The notes below the pieces were generated by a model. It searched no databases. It was not told where the DNA came from and was given only the letters and a program-made list of their open reading frames with translations. The translations under genes and the position numbers were made by a program. Below are positions 1 through 45,316 of a stretch of 64,000 nucleotides of DNA, one piece after another (position 1 is the stretch's first letter; every line of letters begins with the position of its first letter). This stretch comes from Siphlonurus alternatus (lineage: Eukaryota > Arthropoda > Insecta > Ephemeroptera > Siphlonuridae). The stretch spans positions 1,634,066 to 1,698,065 of the forward strand of contig OX463781.1 in the NCBI GenBank assembly GCA_949825025.1, given 5' to 3'.

Positions 1-19
1 TTCCTTGTTAATCACCATG

Positions 20-177
20 CCGTGTGGTATACTTTGGAAGCAAGGTATGATTAACAAGGCTAAAAAGTGAACATTTCACACGAGAAATTAAAAAAAAAAA
101 TAATATATTAGCCCGGTATAAAATATTGTTAAATATAACTGGAACCTGCATTATTTCTAACACTTTTTTCTATACAG
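20..177. other. Intron end upstream of first visible SPH exon
   Basis: AT-rich sequence. Positions 3-59 hold a small inverted repeat (CCTTGTTAATCA / TGATTAACAAGG) related to the palindrome at 11518-11619. No exon is seen. Confidence 0.4.
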
Positions 178-8463
<8,286 letters not shown>

Positions 8464-8479
8464 CCTTCATAAACATTTT

Positions 8480-8485
8480 AATAAA
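8480..8485 (+). promoter_or_regulatory. Poly(A) signal of the SPH gene
   Basis: AATAAA lies 17 bases after the TAG stop on the same strand. This is close, but acceptable for an arthropod protease mRNA. Confidence 0.6.
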
Positions 8486-8854
8486 AAATTGTAACTTTGA
8501 TTTCAAGATCTAAGTGGGCTTGATTAAAAATAAATATATAGACTTATTTTATAACAAATTCTGTACATTGCAGTGAAGATATTTGCAATACATTGAAAAT
8601 ATGTGGAAAAAAAAAATAAAAAAATGAATAATTATTACCATCGTTATTATTTTGTGAGCATATTAATTACAATTCAATAATAAAGCAGCAACATTACAGA
8701 ATTATTAAAAAAAAAAATCCAAAAACGTAAACAAAAAAAAAAAAAACTTCCGGCTTTAATAATAAATTGGTCTTGTAAAAAGTATGTATTTCTACAATTT
8801 GAAATAGTTAATATCCAATCAAAATTATCTAAAAAAAAATCTTATAACTGGTTC
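8486..8854. other. Intergenic AT-rich DNA
   Basis: Several A-runs; no gene or repeat end is seen. Confidence 0.35.
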
Positions 8855-9228
8855 GGTTGTTGCGCAGTGCATGTGATCGGTTCTCGTTACATCGAAGTCA
8901 AGCTACGTCGAGCGTGGTTAGTACTTGGATGGGTGACCGTTTCAAGTAAAAATTACGTTGCACCCTCCCTGGGGTAAATTCATCTCGCTTTCCACCCAGT
9001 GCAGTGATGCACTTGTATGTGGTTCCCCATACTTTGGACATAACTTTGGTTCATTGATAAAAAGTAGAGGTATCTGTCCTGACTGAGGTTTTCCACGGTT
9101 CCCTCAGTGTCACCTCAGAGAATGCTGAGACGCATAACAGGCCGTGGCCACCATCCATTTCCTTATCCCTACCTATTACCCCGCCGTAAGCTGTAAGTTC
9201 TTAGGGGTTAAAAATTGTAAAATAAAAA
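8855..9228 (+). mobile_element. 5S-derived SINE, copy 2
   Basis: Same order of blocks as copy 1: GTTCTCGTTACATCGAAGTC, TACTTGGATGGGTGACCG, GCAGTGATGCACTTG, TTTTCCACGGTTCCCTCA, ending TTCTTAGGGG and an A-rich tail. Confidence 0.88.
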
Positions 9229-10358
9229 TGCATATTTGGCCGTGGTAGTCAGCAAACTTAGTGAGTGATGTACTCTGGGGGGTTGATTAAAAGAAAAGAT
9301 AATCCGTGATAACATTCTTATCAGAAATGTTACATAACTTGAAATGTAGAGCACCGATTGACCCTTCAAGTAGTGTGTAGATATATTGACTCTAATTTGA
9401 TGTGCGTTTTTATCTTGAGATTAGATCATGGACCCTGGTAATCTGTGAAATGTAAACAGAGTACGAGAGTGATAAGACAACGAGACAAAACGTGTGATTG
9501 GCGTTGCTATGTAGATTGTCATAATAAAAAAGAAAATATTATGTCTATATCATATGATCTTTGCGAAATTATTGACGTAAACATGTAGAGAAAATCTTAC
9601 AAATATTGAAGTACATTTATTTTTTCTGTGCATTTTTTATTACTTTTAAATAATTATGAAAAAAAAAAAAAAAAGAAATGAAACCAACAAAAAATGCAGA
9701 ATTTAAATTTTTTATAAGGTTTTCTACTTTCGTAAGTTACTAAATTGCAAAAGAATTTTATAGCTGGTTCACATAAATTTAAATTTATTGTTTTATTACT
9801 TTTATAATTTCTAAACAAAGAAAATTATTTTCAAAGAAACATACAAAATAAATAAGGAACGATATATTTTACATTTTTTTACACTGGGTGATTGAAATGT
9901 TCAGTAACCAAATTTCAAGATCATGATTATTTTGCTCTTTTTCATTTTAAAATTAACTTATCTATTTTTATACAGTAAGCTAAAATTTTTAGTCGTGAAT
10001 TTTGTTCAAAACTTGACCATTCAAATACCTAAAACTTTGATAAAAACGAAAATTTTCATCTCCATTCCTTAAGACAACACGAGGTGTTACAATTATTTCA
10101 AATAACTTTCTTTGCATTTTATCAGAAGGTTATTTGTGAAGCAAAACTTTATCTTGCATGTGTCAGATGACAATTACAGATAATCATATCGTTAGATCTG
10201 CTGCAAGGTGATTCACTTAACCCTTTCAATACAAAGAAATCACTCAAGTGACTCAACTGTTATCAACTACATTTATCTGAAGTGAAGATTATATCATTTA
10301 AATTGAAATAAAGACGCGTGATATTTGCACATGGGATATCTGATCGCAGCAAATTACA
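9229..10358. other. Intergenic AT-rich DNA, no gene
   Basis: No coding signal, repeat end or RNA gene could be supported between the SINE and the next G element. Confidence 0.4.
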
Positions 10359-10362
10359 TTAA

Positions 10363-10645
10363 ACCTAACATTACCAGGGGGTGGAGGGGGGGGGGGGGGG
10401 GCGATTCAAGACGACCCGTAACTTGTTAAAGTAAAAAATGTGTGAAAATTGCTCCAAAAATTTTGAAAAGTTTGTAATCTATATTTAGCCACCCAGCAAT
10501 GTATTTCCGCAAAAAAAAATATTATAGTTGAGAAAAAAAGTCAACTTTTTATTTAACATGTGATTTAATTAGCGGGTCATTTCACCCCCTCCCCCCTCCC
10601 TCCCTAGTAAAGCGTGGCACCAAAAACACCTTGGTAATGCTAGGG
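10363..10645. mobile_element. Family G element, copy 2, TTAA flanks
   Basis: Left ACCTAACATTACCAGG, right CCTTGGTAATGCTAGGG, with TTAA at 10359-10362 and 10646-10649. Interior: CGACCCGTAACTTG, AGCCACCCAGCAATG, AACATGTGATTTAATTAGCG. The family consensus end CCCTAGCATTACCA with TTAA duplication is piggyBac-like. Confidence 0.85.

Positions 10646-10648
<3 letters not shown>

Positions 10649-10704
<56 letters not shown>
10649..10704. repeat. (TA)n microsatellite
   Basis: Begins directly at the right TTAA flank of the preceding G element. Confidence 0.95.
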
Positions 10705-10706
<2 letters not shown>

Positions 10707-11200
10707 AAAATTTAGTATCCAAGTTGCTAAATAATCAAGTACTCATTTCGACGTATTTATAAAAATGTTGGCATTTTTTTTTTACTAAGTATAGATAATT
10801 AGTGAAAAAATGGAGGAAATTTGATTAATAATTAAATAAAACTCACATTTATTTTGAAGTGAATAAAGATTTATTATTTGTGCTTATTAATTAGATATAG
10901 AAAAGAAGAATATTTAATACATTCAAGACCAGCTTTGAGAAATCATTTTTATGAACAACGTTTTATAGTAGTTGCTGTTAAAACCAGCAAATAGATAAGA
11001 CATTACACCTTGAAAAATTACATTCACATTTTCCTAGTTAAGTAACAATACATTAATATACAGTACATATATACATACCTTATATAATGTACACTTGTAG
11101 ATATGTATAGCATCGTATTTAGTCAATAATATAGTACATATAGTTATAATATATTCTCAAATTTTATTTTTTATTGTAATATTAAAATTTTAAAAATATT

Positions 11201-11495
11201 GGGGGTTATTCGCAAAGCACTTTAGCCTCGCTTTTTATCTCGGTAAACCAGGGGATAAACATGTTGCTGAAAAGTGTGTACTAAATCAGAGGTTAACCTT
11301 CAATTTTTTTTTAAATTTTAAATTCTTGACGTATATATCTGTTTAACGTTGCCCAACACCGATTTATCCCGTGATTTTTTAGCGCCATGTTTTGCCTCTG
11401 GTTTAGCACAATGTTTAGCACTCGCTTTAACTCGGGGGATAAAAATTGAGGTTTAAGTAAAGGGGTTAAAGTGCTTTGTGAATGCCCCCCCCCCC
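11201..11495. mobile_element. Family D-related element, divergent
   Basis: Ends GGGGGTTATTCGCAAAGCAC and GTGCTTTGTGAATGCCCCC, flanked by ATTG on both sides. Inner arms: TAAACCAGGGGATAAACA mirrored by GTTTAGCAC blocks. Confidence 0.7.
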
Positions 11496-11517
11496 ATTGC
11501 TACATTGGTACATTCAT

Positions 11518-11619
11518 CACCTGAGAAATTTTCCTTTGCAGCCTTGTTAATCAACATGAAGAATAACACAGGGCATGGCGAATAACAAGGCTGCAAGTGG
11601 AGAATTTTCCGAGGTGACG
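11518..11619. repeat. Small palindrome
   Basis: TTTTCCTTTGCAGCCTTGTT is mirrored by AACAAGGCTGCAAGTGGAGAA. The loop is about 30 bp. Confidence 0.75.
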
Positions 11620-11868
11620 ACTGTACATGAATTTATTTTGAAGAAAAAGTGCCGGAAATATCATTAAAAAGATTAAAACGTTTGAACATTATTAAAAATG
11701 TACATGTTAAAAATTTTAACTTGATCAATAATAAAATTGTGTCATCACTAAACTTCACCAAGTCAGTAAGTGAAAAATGTTGGTGAAATGATAGCAACTG
11801 TAAGTAGTGACACATTTTGAGACAAGAGTGAACTTCAGTATTTGTCAATTTTTGTTATATATTTTTAA

Positions 11869-12214
11869 ATAATGGACAACCTACATGAACACTTTTTATT
11901 ACAGAAATGAATAGAGGGCACCAAATTATGCTACTTTGATTTTTTTTCAGATTTTTTTGAAACCCGGAACTATTTTTAAATAATAATTATTGAAAGTTCT
12001 TTAAGTTATGTTGGCACTCCTGAATCATTAATAAAAAGGATAGGACCGAGACGCCTATTGACGCCTCCAGTGGGCGTGGCCACACTTTCAATAATTATTT
12101 AAAAATAGTTCTGATCGAGTTTCAAAAAAATCTGCACAAATTCAGCGAGAAGCATAATTTGGTACCCTCTATTCATTTCTGCAATAAAACATTTTTATGT
12201 AATGTTGTCCATTT
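11869..12214. mobile_element. Family F fold-back, copy
   Basis: The arms begin TAATGGACAAC, followed by AGAAATGAATAGAGGG and ATTATGCTAC. The loop has ATTGACGCCTCCAGTGGGC and GTGGCC. It is mirrored at the right end by CCTCTATTCATTTCTGC. Confidence 0.85.
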
Positions 12215-12810
12215 TAAATAACCTTTATTCATAACGAGAATAAAATGAAGGAGACTCATAATAATTAATCACACGTCAATTAAAACGATGGTTTTGTGAT
12301 TAGTTGTCATTTTTTATTGTAAAAATCTCAGTAGAATAGGAAACGTAATTAATTTAATAGTTAATTGAATTGACATTCAACTTGAATTTTATTATTTATT
12401 TATTTATTTTTTTTTTCATTGGTAAATTTTAATGTTTAAAATTATTTTCTAATTTTATTACTTAATAAATAATAAGCAAGAGAGAAATGTGCTTTTTAAT
12501 AATTTCGACTCAAAACACTATACTTCTTGAGTCTAATATAGAAATTTTAATATACGTATTTATAGGTCATCTCTCTACGGTATATAAGTAGCTTAATATA
12601 ATTATGTTATTAATTAATCCAATTAATATCACCTCACATTAAAAATGGCATCCAATGCTAGAGAAAAATCTATTATGCTATTAATTTGAGTGCTGTAAAA
12701 TAATATTCTCACCAGTTTCACGATATTTTTAATTATTATTATTTTACCAGCTCAAATAAAAACTGGTAAATAGTAAAAAAAAATCTTAACGTCCAGAAAA
12801 GTAAAAATAA
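12215..12810. other. Intergenic AT-rich DNA, no gene
   Basis: Nothing identifiable. Confidence 0.35.
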
Positions 12811-13089
12811 CCCTAGCATTACCAAGGTGGGTTTGGGGGGGGGGGGAGACCACTTATAACTCTTTTAAAGCTAAAAAAAAGTGCGAAATGCTGCCCAAAA
12901 AATTGTGGCAGCAATAATTTGCAATCCTTATTTTTTAGCCATCAAGCAAAATGTGTTTTCGTCAAAAAAAAAAAATAATAAAATAAAAGGTTAGAAAAAA
13001 CTTCTTCTTTAACATGTGATTTAATTAGCATGTCATTTCGCCCCCCCCCCCCCATTGTATAATGTGTGACAAAAAATCCCTTGCTAGGG
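12811..13089. mobile_element. Family G element, copy 3
   Basis: CCCTAGCATTACCAAGG on the left, TTGCTAGGG on the right; G-run and C-run inside the arms; AACATGTGATTTAATTAGC. Confidence 0.85.
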
Positions 13090-13487
13090 TTGTAAATTAC
13101 ACATATGGAGGAACATGAGGCAAAGTTGATGCCGGGGTGTGCATATTTTACGACATTTCTTGCAATCTTGTGATTCATTGTTATATTGAAACCAACTTAA
13201 CATGCAACAACTTTCGCTCACTAAAACACAACATTAATTTTACATACCCGAGTCTCGAACTTGTGATTCTCGATGAGAATTACAGACAACAGTGACAGCA
13301 CGATCCGATGTCGAGCAAAATAATTAGCTAGTTAGTTTTTTTTTCTTCTGTTGAAAAAAGCAGGAAAAATGTTGCTTCATTTTTTCCGGAGTTTTTTAAA
13401 ATAAATATAGGAAGAAAGTAACAACTGGAGGTTTTCATACCAAGTTCTGTTTTGACTACAAATGCTCAATAATTAGTAAAGACCTGA

Positions 13488-13836
13488 CCCAGTTGAAATA
13501 AATTTCATCTTTAATTAAATTCTGTAAGTTGCAAATTTCTGATAAGGTTCATATTTCATTAATAAGCTAGTGAACAAACAACCTTCTTGAACTTGTCAAA
13601 AACGGTTTTTACAACTGACAGATTCTTTTATTCAACTCTCCTCTTTAGTCTTTTTTCCTCCTATTTTGCACCATCTTTTAGGAAAAAAGAGGGACAATAT
13701 GAATTACGTTTTTTTCACCTTTTCTTGAGCACAAAATATTTCTTCATTTCATCCTCACTTTGAGCGAGGAAGAAATAAGATGTTTTAGAGGTAAAAAGAC
13801 GCGTAAAGAATGAACTGAAGATTAAATGTTTTGGGC
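13488..13836 (+). mobile_element. Family E element with a ~125-bp interruption
   Basis: It starts CCCAGTTGAAATAAATTTC; E landmarks resume at 13630 (CTCCTCTTTAGTC, TTTTGCACCATC) and run to the TGAACTGAAG region before the H element. Confidence 0.7.
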
Positions 13837-13840
13837 TTAA

Positions 13841-14207
13841 GGTAGAGATAATACGGATCAGCTGGCCCAATGCTAAAAAAATCCCATTCATAAAAATTAT
13901 GAAAAAAATTTAAAATGTTCTCCTCTACATCTCCTATCAGTAGGTAAAATATCAGGTATACAAAAACGAGCTAGTTTTCGAGTTATTAATTTTTGAAGTT
14001 GACTAATTTAACATGGAGAAATGGAACTTCCATGTTAAATTATAGTCAACTTCAAAAATTAAAAACTCGAAAACTAGCTCGTTTTTGTATACCTGATATT
14101 TTACCTACTGATAGGGGATGTAGAGGAGAACATTGTAAATTTTTTTCATAATTTTTATGAATGGGATTTTTTTAGCATTGGGCCAGCTGATCCGTATTAT
14201 CTCTACC
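13841..14207. mobile_element. Family H fold-back, copy 1, TTAA flanks
   Basis: A near-perfect hairpin of 367 bp: GGTAGAGATAATACGGATC, GCTGGCCCAATGC, AACGAGCTAGTTTTCGAG and their complements. TTAA lies at 13837-13840 and 14208-14211. The arms are about 175 bp. A second copy is at 24196. Confidence 0.92.
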
Positions 14208-14211
14208 TTAA

Positions 14212-15217
14212 AAATTAGATTTATATAATTTTTCTCTTCATTTTAAAAATGCAGTTTTTCCATTTTGTTAATTTATTTTAAAAAGAAGAAAATTCTTCTG
14301 CGTGTCTCTGAATATTTTAAAGTTTTAGTAAAATTTGTCTGGTTTGAGAATAAATGGTTGGAAATTGGCGTCATTAAGTTAGTGCGAACCTAGTGGCAAC
14401 TGCTGGAACTACGTGTGTCTGGTGAGGATTATACTGTATATGATTAACATTATAAAATCATGTAAATGATCTGTCAGCAGCCACAGCATAATTTTACAGA
14501 AGTGACAACACCATAATTAGTTGTCAAATACTTTCGGACAAATATAAAAAATATTTCAACTTTGTAAGTGATTTCTTTCCTAAAAACTTGATAATTTTTG
14601 TGATTCTCCCCATGCTATAGGTATTGCCGTATCCTCGATGCAAAGACCAAAATCAGCGCCATCTCTTGGTCCTTTATGTCCTCCATATTAAAAAAAAAAT
14701 TGACTGATACTATCCGAACCATGACCAGTTGTATTTATAGTCTCGCTTTTAGCATGTGGGTAAATAGATTTGAAGTGCTTGGTAAGTCTCTCTTTGTGAT
14801 AGAAGCATTGCAGCTGCAGTATTTAAGAGAATGTGCAGTGAATAATCTTAGAATAGATAAACATTAAACAGTGCTCTTCTTTGCTTACTTTCTAATATTT
14901 TTGATTATAAATCTCAGATTGCAAATAAAATATAAATTTCATTCATTTTTATAAAGAATTTGCATACATTTTCATACTTTGAAATTAGGTTAAAAAACAT
15001 TATACATACAACTATACAAAATGGAGAACAAACTATCTTGTGTGCATGTGTTTTACATATAATTTACATAAAATTTAAGAGAATGGAATATCAGGAGGCC
15101 GTTATTACCCAAAGAAGCAGCAACTTCAGGAATAGTGTGCGTAACTTACGTATATTAAATGGAGCCATGTCCAACTCAACGAAACAAAAAGTGTGTCAGT
15201 GGCGGTCTCAGCGTTTA
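14212..15217. other. Intergenic DNA, no gene recognised
   Basis: Mostly AT-rich. Short open frames (14676-14867, 14960-15412 on +) run into repeat sequence and resemble no protein I know. Confidence 0.35.
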
Positions 15218-15401
15218 AAGGTGCCTTTCCATGGAGCGGGGAAAGCGAGAAAATCGCGTGCAGCAACCAATCAGAGACTCGGGTTTTCCCCGCCTTGCGG
15301 GGAGAGTTTATCGCCAACATGGCCGCCATACGAGATTGCAGCAAGTGCATTTTTCTTGCCCCACCAAGCCCCACTCGACATCGCTCCATGGAAAAGCACC
15401 T
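15218..15401. mobile_element. Family A MITE, copy 2
   Basis: AAGGTGCCTTTCCATGGAGCG on the left arm and TCGACATCGCTCCATGGAAA on the right, with AACATGGCCGCCATACGAG in the loop. It lies just 3' of the receptor stop codon. Confidence 0.85.
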
Positions 15402-15687
15402 CAATTGAATGACGGCAGCTACCAACCCCTACAGGCTAGTTAGGACTCTTAATCCCATTTCATTGTTGGCTACAGAACATTGTTGTTCCTTGATCTTCAA
15501 TCTCCCCAAAGTTCTAATTGATTACAACAGTATACACATTCTTATGTTTTATGAGATCAGTCATTATTGTATAAAATTGTAACCTCTCCATTGTTTGCTG
15601 ATAGCAACAATACTGTGGTGTGGCAACCTGCAACAATCCATTCTCTTTTTTTACATTGTTGAATCACGAAACGCTTGTATTATTACG

Positions 15688-41121
<25,434 letters not shown>

Positions 41122-41253
41122 CTGCGAACAACATAACAAACAATATTAATTAACAAAACAATATGAAAACAGACTTGTAAATTATTTCAATAATTAAGTT
41201 ACGCGTAGTGACACGTTCATTCAAAAAATATAATTATTTACAATAAGTGACTA

Positions 41254-41522
41254 CCCTAGTTGAAAAATTACGTCTTCAGCTCATCTTTACACGTCTAAAC
41301 CTGATCTTGTTACCTCAAAAACACATCTTTCTTCCACCTCGCTCGAAGTGAGGATGAAATGAAGACGATATTTCTACATTTTATGTTTAAGAAGAGGAAA
41401 GCAAGGAGATGTCATCTCGTCTTTTTGTCTCTTTTTTTCTCTAAAATGGTGCAAAATGGGAGGGAATTAGACGAGGGAGCTTAATTAATAGTGAAAAAAA
41501 TAGGAAATTATTTTAACTAAGA
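41254..41522 (-). mobile_element. Family E element
   Basis: CCCTAGTTGAAAAATTACG, CGCTCGAAGTGAGGATG, AAATGGTGCAAAATGGGAGG, ending ATTTTAACTAAG. About 130 bp upstream of the 68-bp exon. Confidence 0.83.
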
Positions 41523-42589
41523 ATTAATAGTTGTTTATTTTCTTAAGGATCTATTTTATATAGTATCATATTGTATGTTGTAAATTTCACACAAAATCAT
41601 TTTTAATAAAAATTTATCTGTAATGGAAAGTATCCATCTTGACGTCACCAACCCTTTGTCCTACTATTTACTTCAACGACACGATTATAGGCGCACGTAA
41701 GATCCTATATACACGGAGCAATTTTTCGATCGCAAATTCTTAACTCACTAAATAAGTTGTGTTTACGAGTTTAAAATTATGTATCTTACGTTTGCTGCTA
41801 TGAAAATTTTCTTATTAGCCGCAGTTCAGTTTAATTAAAAAGAATTTCACGGTAGTAGTTTTTCTGATTTCGAAGTGAGAAGCAGAAAGGTTGCGCGCCG
41901 ATGCGCGGTGGTTTTAGCAGAAGTCAAGATCAACATCTTTCAGGTACAACATGACGACCAAATCGGCAGGAGAAATCCTTATTACCATTCGTTTTTTCAA
42001 AATTCAAATCAAATAAATAATTTTCAAATTCGTCACGTTCGTACAAAATTTGTGATCCTATTAGTCGTCACAAATTGCAAAGAGTCAATGTGCGCAACAG
42101 TTTAGTTGGTACACAGTGGAAAATAAATTACACGGTGAATTTAATCCCCGCGATTTGCTGGCAAAAAAAATTGGCACATCCGTTTGGAGAGATTTTGTTG
42201 GCTCGAGTCCACAATGAGCCCTTTGAGCCAGCGACGAAATATTTTTATAAATGACACTTTATCTTGATAGAGGAAGTAACTTGTAACGTGTAAACGCTGA
42301 GTTGAAAAATCTAATTTCCTGTCCTTGCTAAATCATTAATCCAAAATCTGTACTAAAGATCAAGTAAATTACATCTGTATTCAAGACCAAGTAAATATAT
42401 AATTATATAATAATTTATAAATAATATTATACTGTATGTTACAATATACTAGCTAAGGACCAAAGTTTTCAGACAATATGATGTAAAAATGGCGAGTTAT
42501 TGAATTTCTCTAATGACATGGGCATGGAGGGGGGGGGGGAGCTTCGTTGGAAATCGGTACAACGCAAATTATTGACAGAAATGCCTCTT
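41523..42589. other. Upstream region or intron, no gene recognised
   Basis: No missing receptor exon could be recognised here. A 76-codon frame at 41875-42105 on + has no recognisable features. Confidence 0.35.
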
Positions 42590-42864
42590 CCCGAGTTGAA
42601 ATACAACTTTCATATTTTTTTCGCAATTCAGCTCTCCTCTCGTGTTTTTCCTCCAATTTTGCACAATTTTTGAGAAAAAAAAAAGAAAAGATGACGGATG
42701 AATTTACTTCTTCCCTCCTCTTTTTGAGCATAAAATGTTAGAAATGCTGTCTCCATTTCATCCTCACTTTGAGCGAGGAGGAAATAAGATGTGTTTTAGA
42801 GGTAAAAAGATTAGATTTAGACGTGTAAAGGATGAGTTGAAGACGTAATTTTCAACTAGGGTTC
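42590..42864 (+). mobile_element. Family E element
   Basis: CCCGAGTTGAAATACAAC to AATTTTCAACTAGGG, with the usual landmarks. Confidence 0.85.
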
Positions 42865-43351
42865 TCTTCCCGGTCCTTGTACTGGAGTGAACCACTGAAT
42901 AGCCTTAACAAGTGAAATTAAGACGCGAAAACTAAAGTCTCCCGTGGAAACCTCAGATGGTCGGTACCACCACATTTATTATCTCCCGTGTGGACAATGT
43001 TTGATAAAGTCTGTCGACTCAAGATCATAAAGCTCAGTATGATAAACATGAATCTATTTGGAGCACAAATTTTCACAAACATAATAATTATTGTACCTTA
43101 AATTTTAAACTAATATAATTTTAGCGTCTATATATGTGTGGACACATTTCGACGTTCAAGTCACTAAAAGTCCCGCCATCGCTTCATTGCTACGCAACAA
43201 CAAATTAGAATTCGTATATACAAATCAAATTTGTTATTTAAATTTGAAAGAGTTGTAATGTTATTATGCAATTACATGGTTTGACGTCATAAGTCATATA
43301 TCAATGAGAGCAATTACGTTTAACTCATCCACACACATTTTAATTTCGTTT

Positions 43352-43545
43352 AGCATTACCAAAAAGAGAGGAGGGGGTGACGATATACGTACTCTTTTAA
43401 AGCAGAAAAAAGTGTGAAATAATCAAAATATTATGAAAAAAATCGTTAGTAAGCCATCCAACAGTGTATTTCCGTAAAAAAATTAAATAGCTTGTCGGTT
43501 TGACCCCTCCCCCTTTGTATGTGACAACAAATCCCTTCATAAGGG
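43352..43545. mobile_element. Family G element, copy 8 (shortened)
   Basis: AGCATTACCAAAAAG, ACTCTTTTAAAGCAG, AAGCCATCCAACAGTGTATT and TTAAATAGCTTGTCGG with C-runs. Confidence 0.65.
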
Positions 43546-43558
43546 GTGGAGGGGGGTC

Positions 43559-43656
43559 GCACACTGCCTTCGTATCGCATCGTATGATAAAAATTTAGAA
43601 CGAATTCTAAATCAGAAACGGTACGATCGCATGCGATACGATACGAAACTGTGTGC
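43559..43656. mobile_element. Short palindromic element X
   Basis: GCACACTGCCTTCGTATCGC on the left and GCGATACGATACGAAACTG plus TGTGC on the right. Confidence 0.65.
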
Positions 43657-43779
43657 ACGCGTATACACCTGATTCTAGGTTCTTAATTTTTTTTATCATA
43701 CGCTGCGAAATCATACATGCGTTTCTGTGTAAAACAGCAGTATATAATGCTCGCTTTTAATTCCAAATTACATTTAAAT

Positions 43780-43945
43780 GAGGTAGGCTGCACTTTCCCT
43801 CCAGTTGTGTGTCGCGGTAACTTTGAACAGCCGGGTACGTTGACGTGCTGCACCCTCAAGCGAATATGTTGGTGGGCACTTGGATGGGTTCTCTGTGAGC
43901 TGCCGCGATCACTACATCAGATTTCACTTGCACATTTTACTTACA
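43780..43945 (+). mobile_element. Possible second type of 5S-like SINE fragment
   Basis: It contains CACTTGGATGGGTTCTC preceded by CTCAAGCG, similar to the 5S internal promoter of the main SINE. The surrounding GTAGGCTGCACT also occurs (inverted) near 62770. The rest is not recognised. Confidence 0.3.
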
Positions 43946-43968
43946 GGTTAATTGTCATCATTTTATAA

Positions 43969-44493
43969 TCTAATTGAAAAATTATCTCTTCATGAGTCGA
44001 ATCTTATTACGTCCTTTTATCTCAAAAACACCCCTAGTTGAAAAATTACGTCTTCATCTCATCCTTTACACGTCTAACCTAATATTATCACCTCTAAAGC
44101 ATATCTTATTTCCTCTTCGCTCAAAGTGAGGATGAAAGGAAGAGAATGTTTCTAACATTGTTTTCTCAAGAAGTGGAAAAAATACGTAAGCTCATCTTTT
44201 CTTCTCTTTTGTACTCTAAAATGGTGCAAAATAAGAGGAAATTAGACGAGAGAAGAGCTTTTAGTGAAAAAGAAGATGGAATTTGTTTCAACTCGGGACA
44301 TCTTAATAAGCAAGTCAAATAAGTGAGGATGAAATTGAAACATTTTTTTGTTCATTATATATACTCGATAAAAGAAAAAAGGACGTAAGCACTTCTTCCG
44401 GCCTATATTCATTTTTCCCACTGATATGGTGCAAAATATGACAAAATACGAGGAAAAAAATGACTAAAAGATGACAATAATTTTAGCTCGGGA
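43969..44493 (-). mobile_element. Family E element with another E inserted
   Basis: The outer E is 43969-44030 (AATTGAAAAATTATCTC, ATCTCAAAAACA) and 44297-44493 (GTGAGGATGAAATTG, ATGGTGCAAAATATGAC, AGCTCGGG). The inner E is 44031-44295 in the same orientation. Confidence 0.78.
44031..44295 (-). mobile_element. Inner family E element
   Basis: CCCTAGTTGAAAAATTACG to TTGTTTCAACTCGGG, well preserved. Confidence 0.87.
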
Positions 44494-44534
44494 TAATTAT
44501 GGTATTGCATGTTGAGGTCGGATGGATTTGAACC

Positions 44535-44697
44535 CACGCCACTTTTAGTTCTTATCTTTTTATTACGAGAGGTCTTAAGAGGCATCACTTTCTCTGTACT
44601 TACATTACTTTTTAAAAATAGTTCTTGGATTCTAAAAAATCCAAGTGGCACAACTTTGCACCCTTAATCCATTTCTGCAATAAAAATTTTGAGGAAG
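44535..44697. mobile_element. Family F' right half
   Basis: GTCTTAAGAGGCATCAC, TTTTTAAAAATAGTTCTTGG and CCATTTCTGCAATAAAAAT. The left arm is absent. Confidence 0.65.
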
Positions 44698-45111
44698 ATA
44701 AACGTGCTTCTTTTCGCAAACAAATTGTCGGCTGGTGTTACGTCACAAGAATGCGCCACGTGGTCGCGGGGCTTCCCCAACAGGTAGTCCATCAAATGGC
44801 TTCAGCAGTTTATTGATCTTCCCGCCGCCGTCTTGTAAGTTTGGTCAGTAAAAACACGAGGACAACTTGAGTCAGGATTTACACTTATTATTATTTTTTA
44901 TTACAATACTCTTACTACTCACTTTATAAACACCGAACATTCCGAAACCTTAACTTGAGTCTAACGCAGCTTTTTCAGGAACTTTCAACATCCTGAAATT
45001 TGCATGTGATGTATTCATAAAATTTTGTCCATAATCAAAACTGCTCCTTGGTTTATATTACGTAACTCAATGATGTGAAGCGTTGAAATTGTCCACCTTT
45101 TGTGGCAAAAT

Positions 45112-45298
45112 ATAATTGAAAAATTACGTCTTCAACTCATCCTTTACACGTATAAACCAAATCTTTTTACCTAGAAAAAAATACGTATTCTCGTATTTTC
45201 ATCTCTTTTTTCCTCTAAAATGGTGCAAAATAAGATAAGAAAACACGAGAGGAGATTCGAGTTAGCGAAGAAAATATGAAATTTATTTTAAATTCGGG
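45112..45298 (-). mobile_element. Family E element, internal deletion
   Basis: ATTGAAAAATTACGTCTTC, then a jump to CTCTTTTTTCCTCTAAAATGG; ends TTTAAATTCGGG. Confidence 0.75.
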
Positions 45299-45316
45299 TA
45301 ATCAAAGGTAAATAAG

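Noticed and set aside
8870..8960. A 5S rRNA gene
   Set aside because: Only the central promoter-like region matches. The same joined body and A-tail recur in several copies, which is SINE architecture rather than an rRNA gene.
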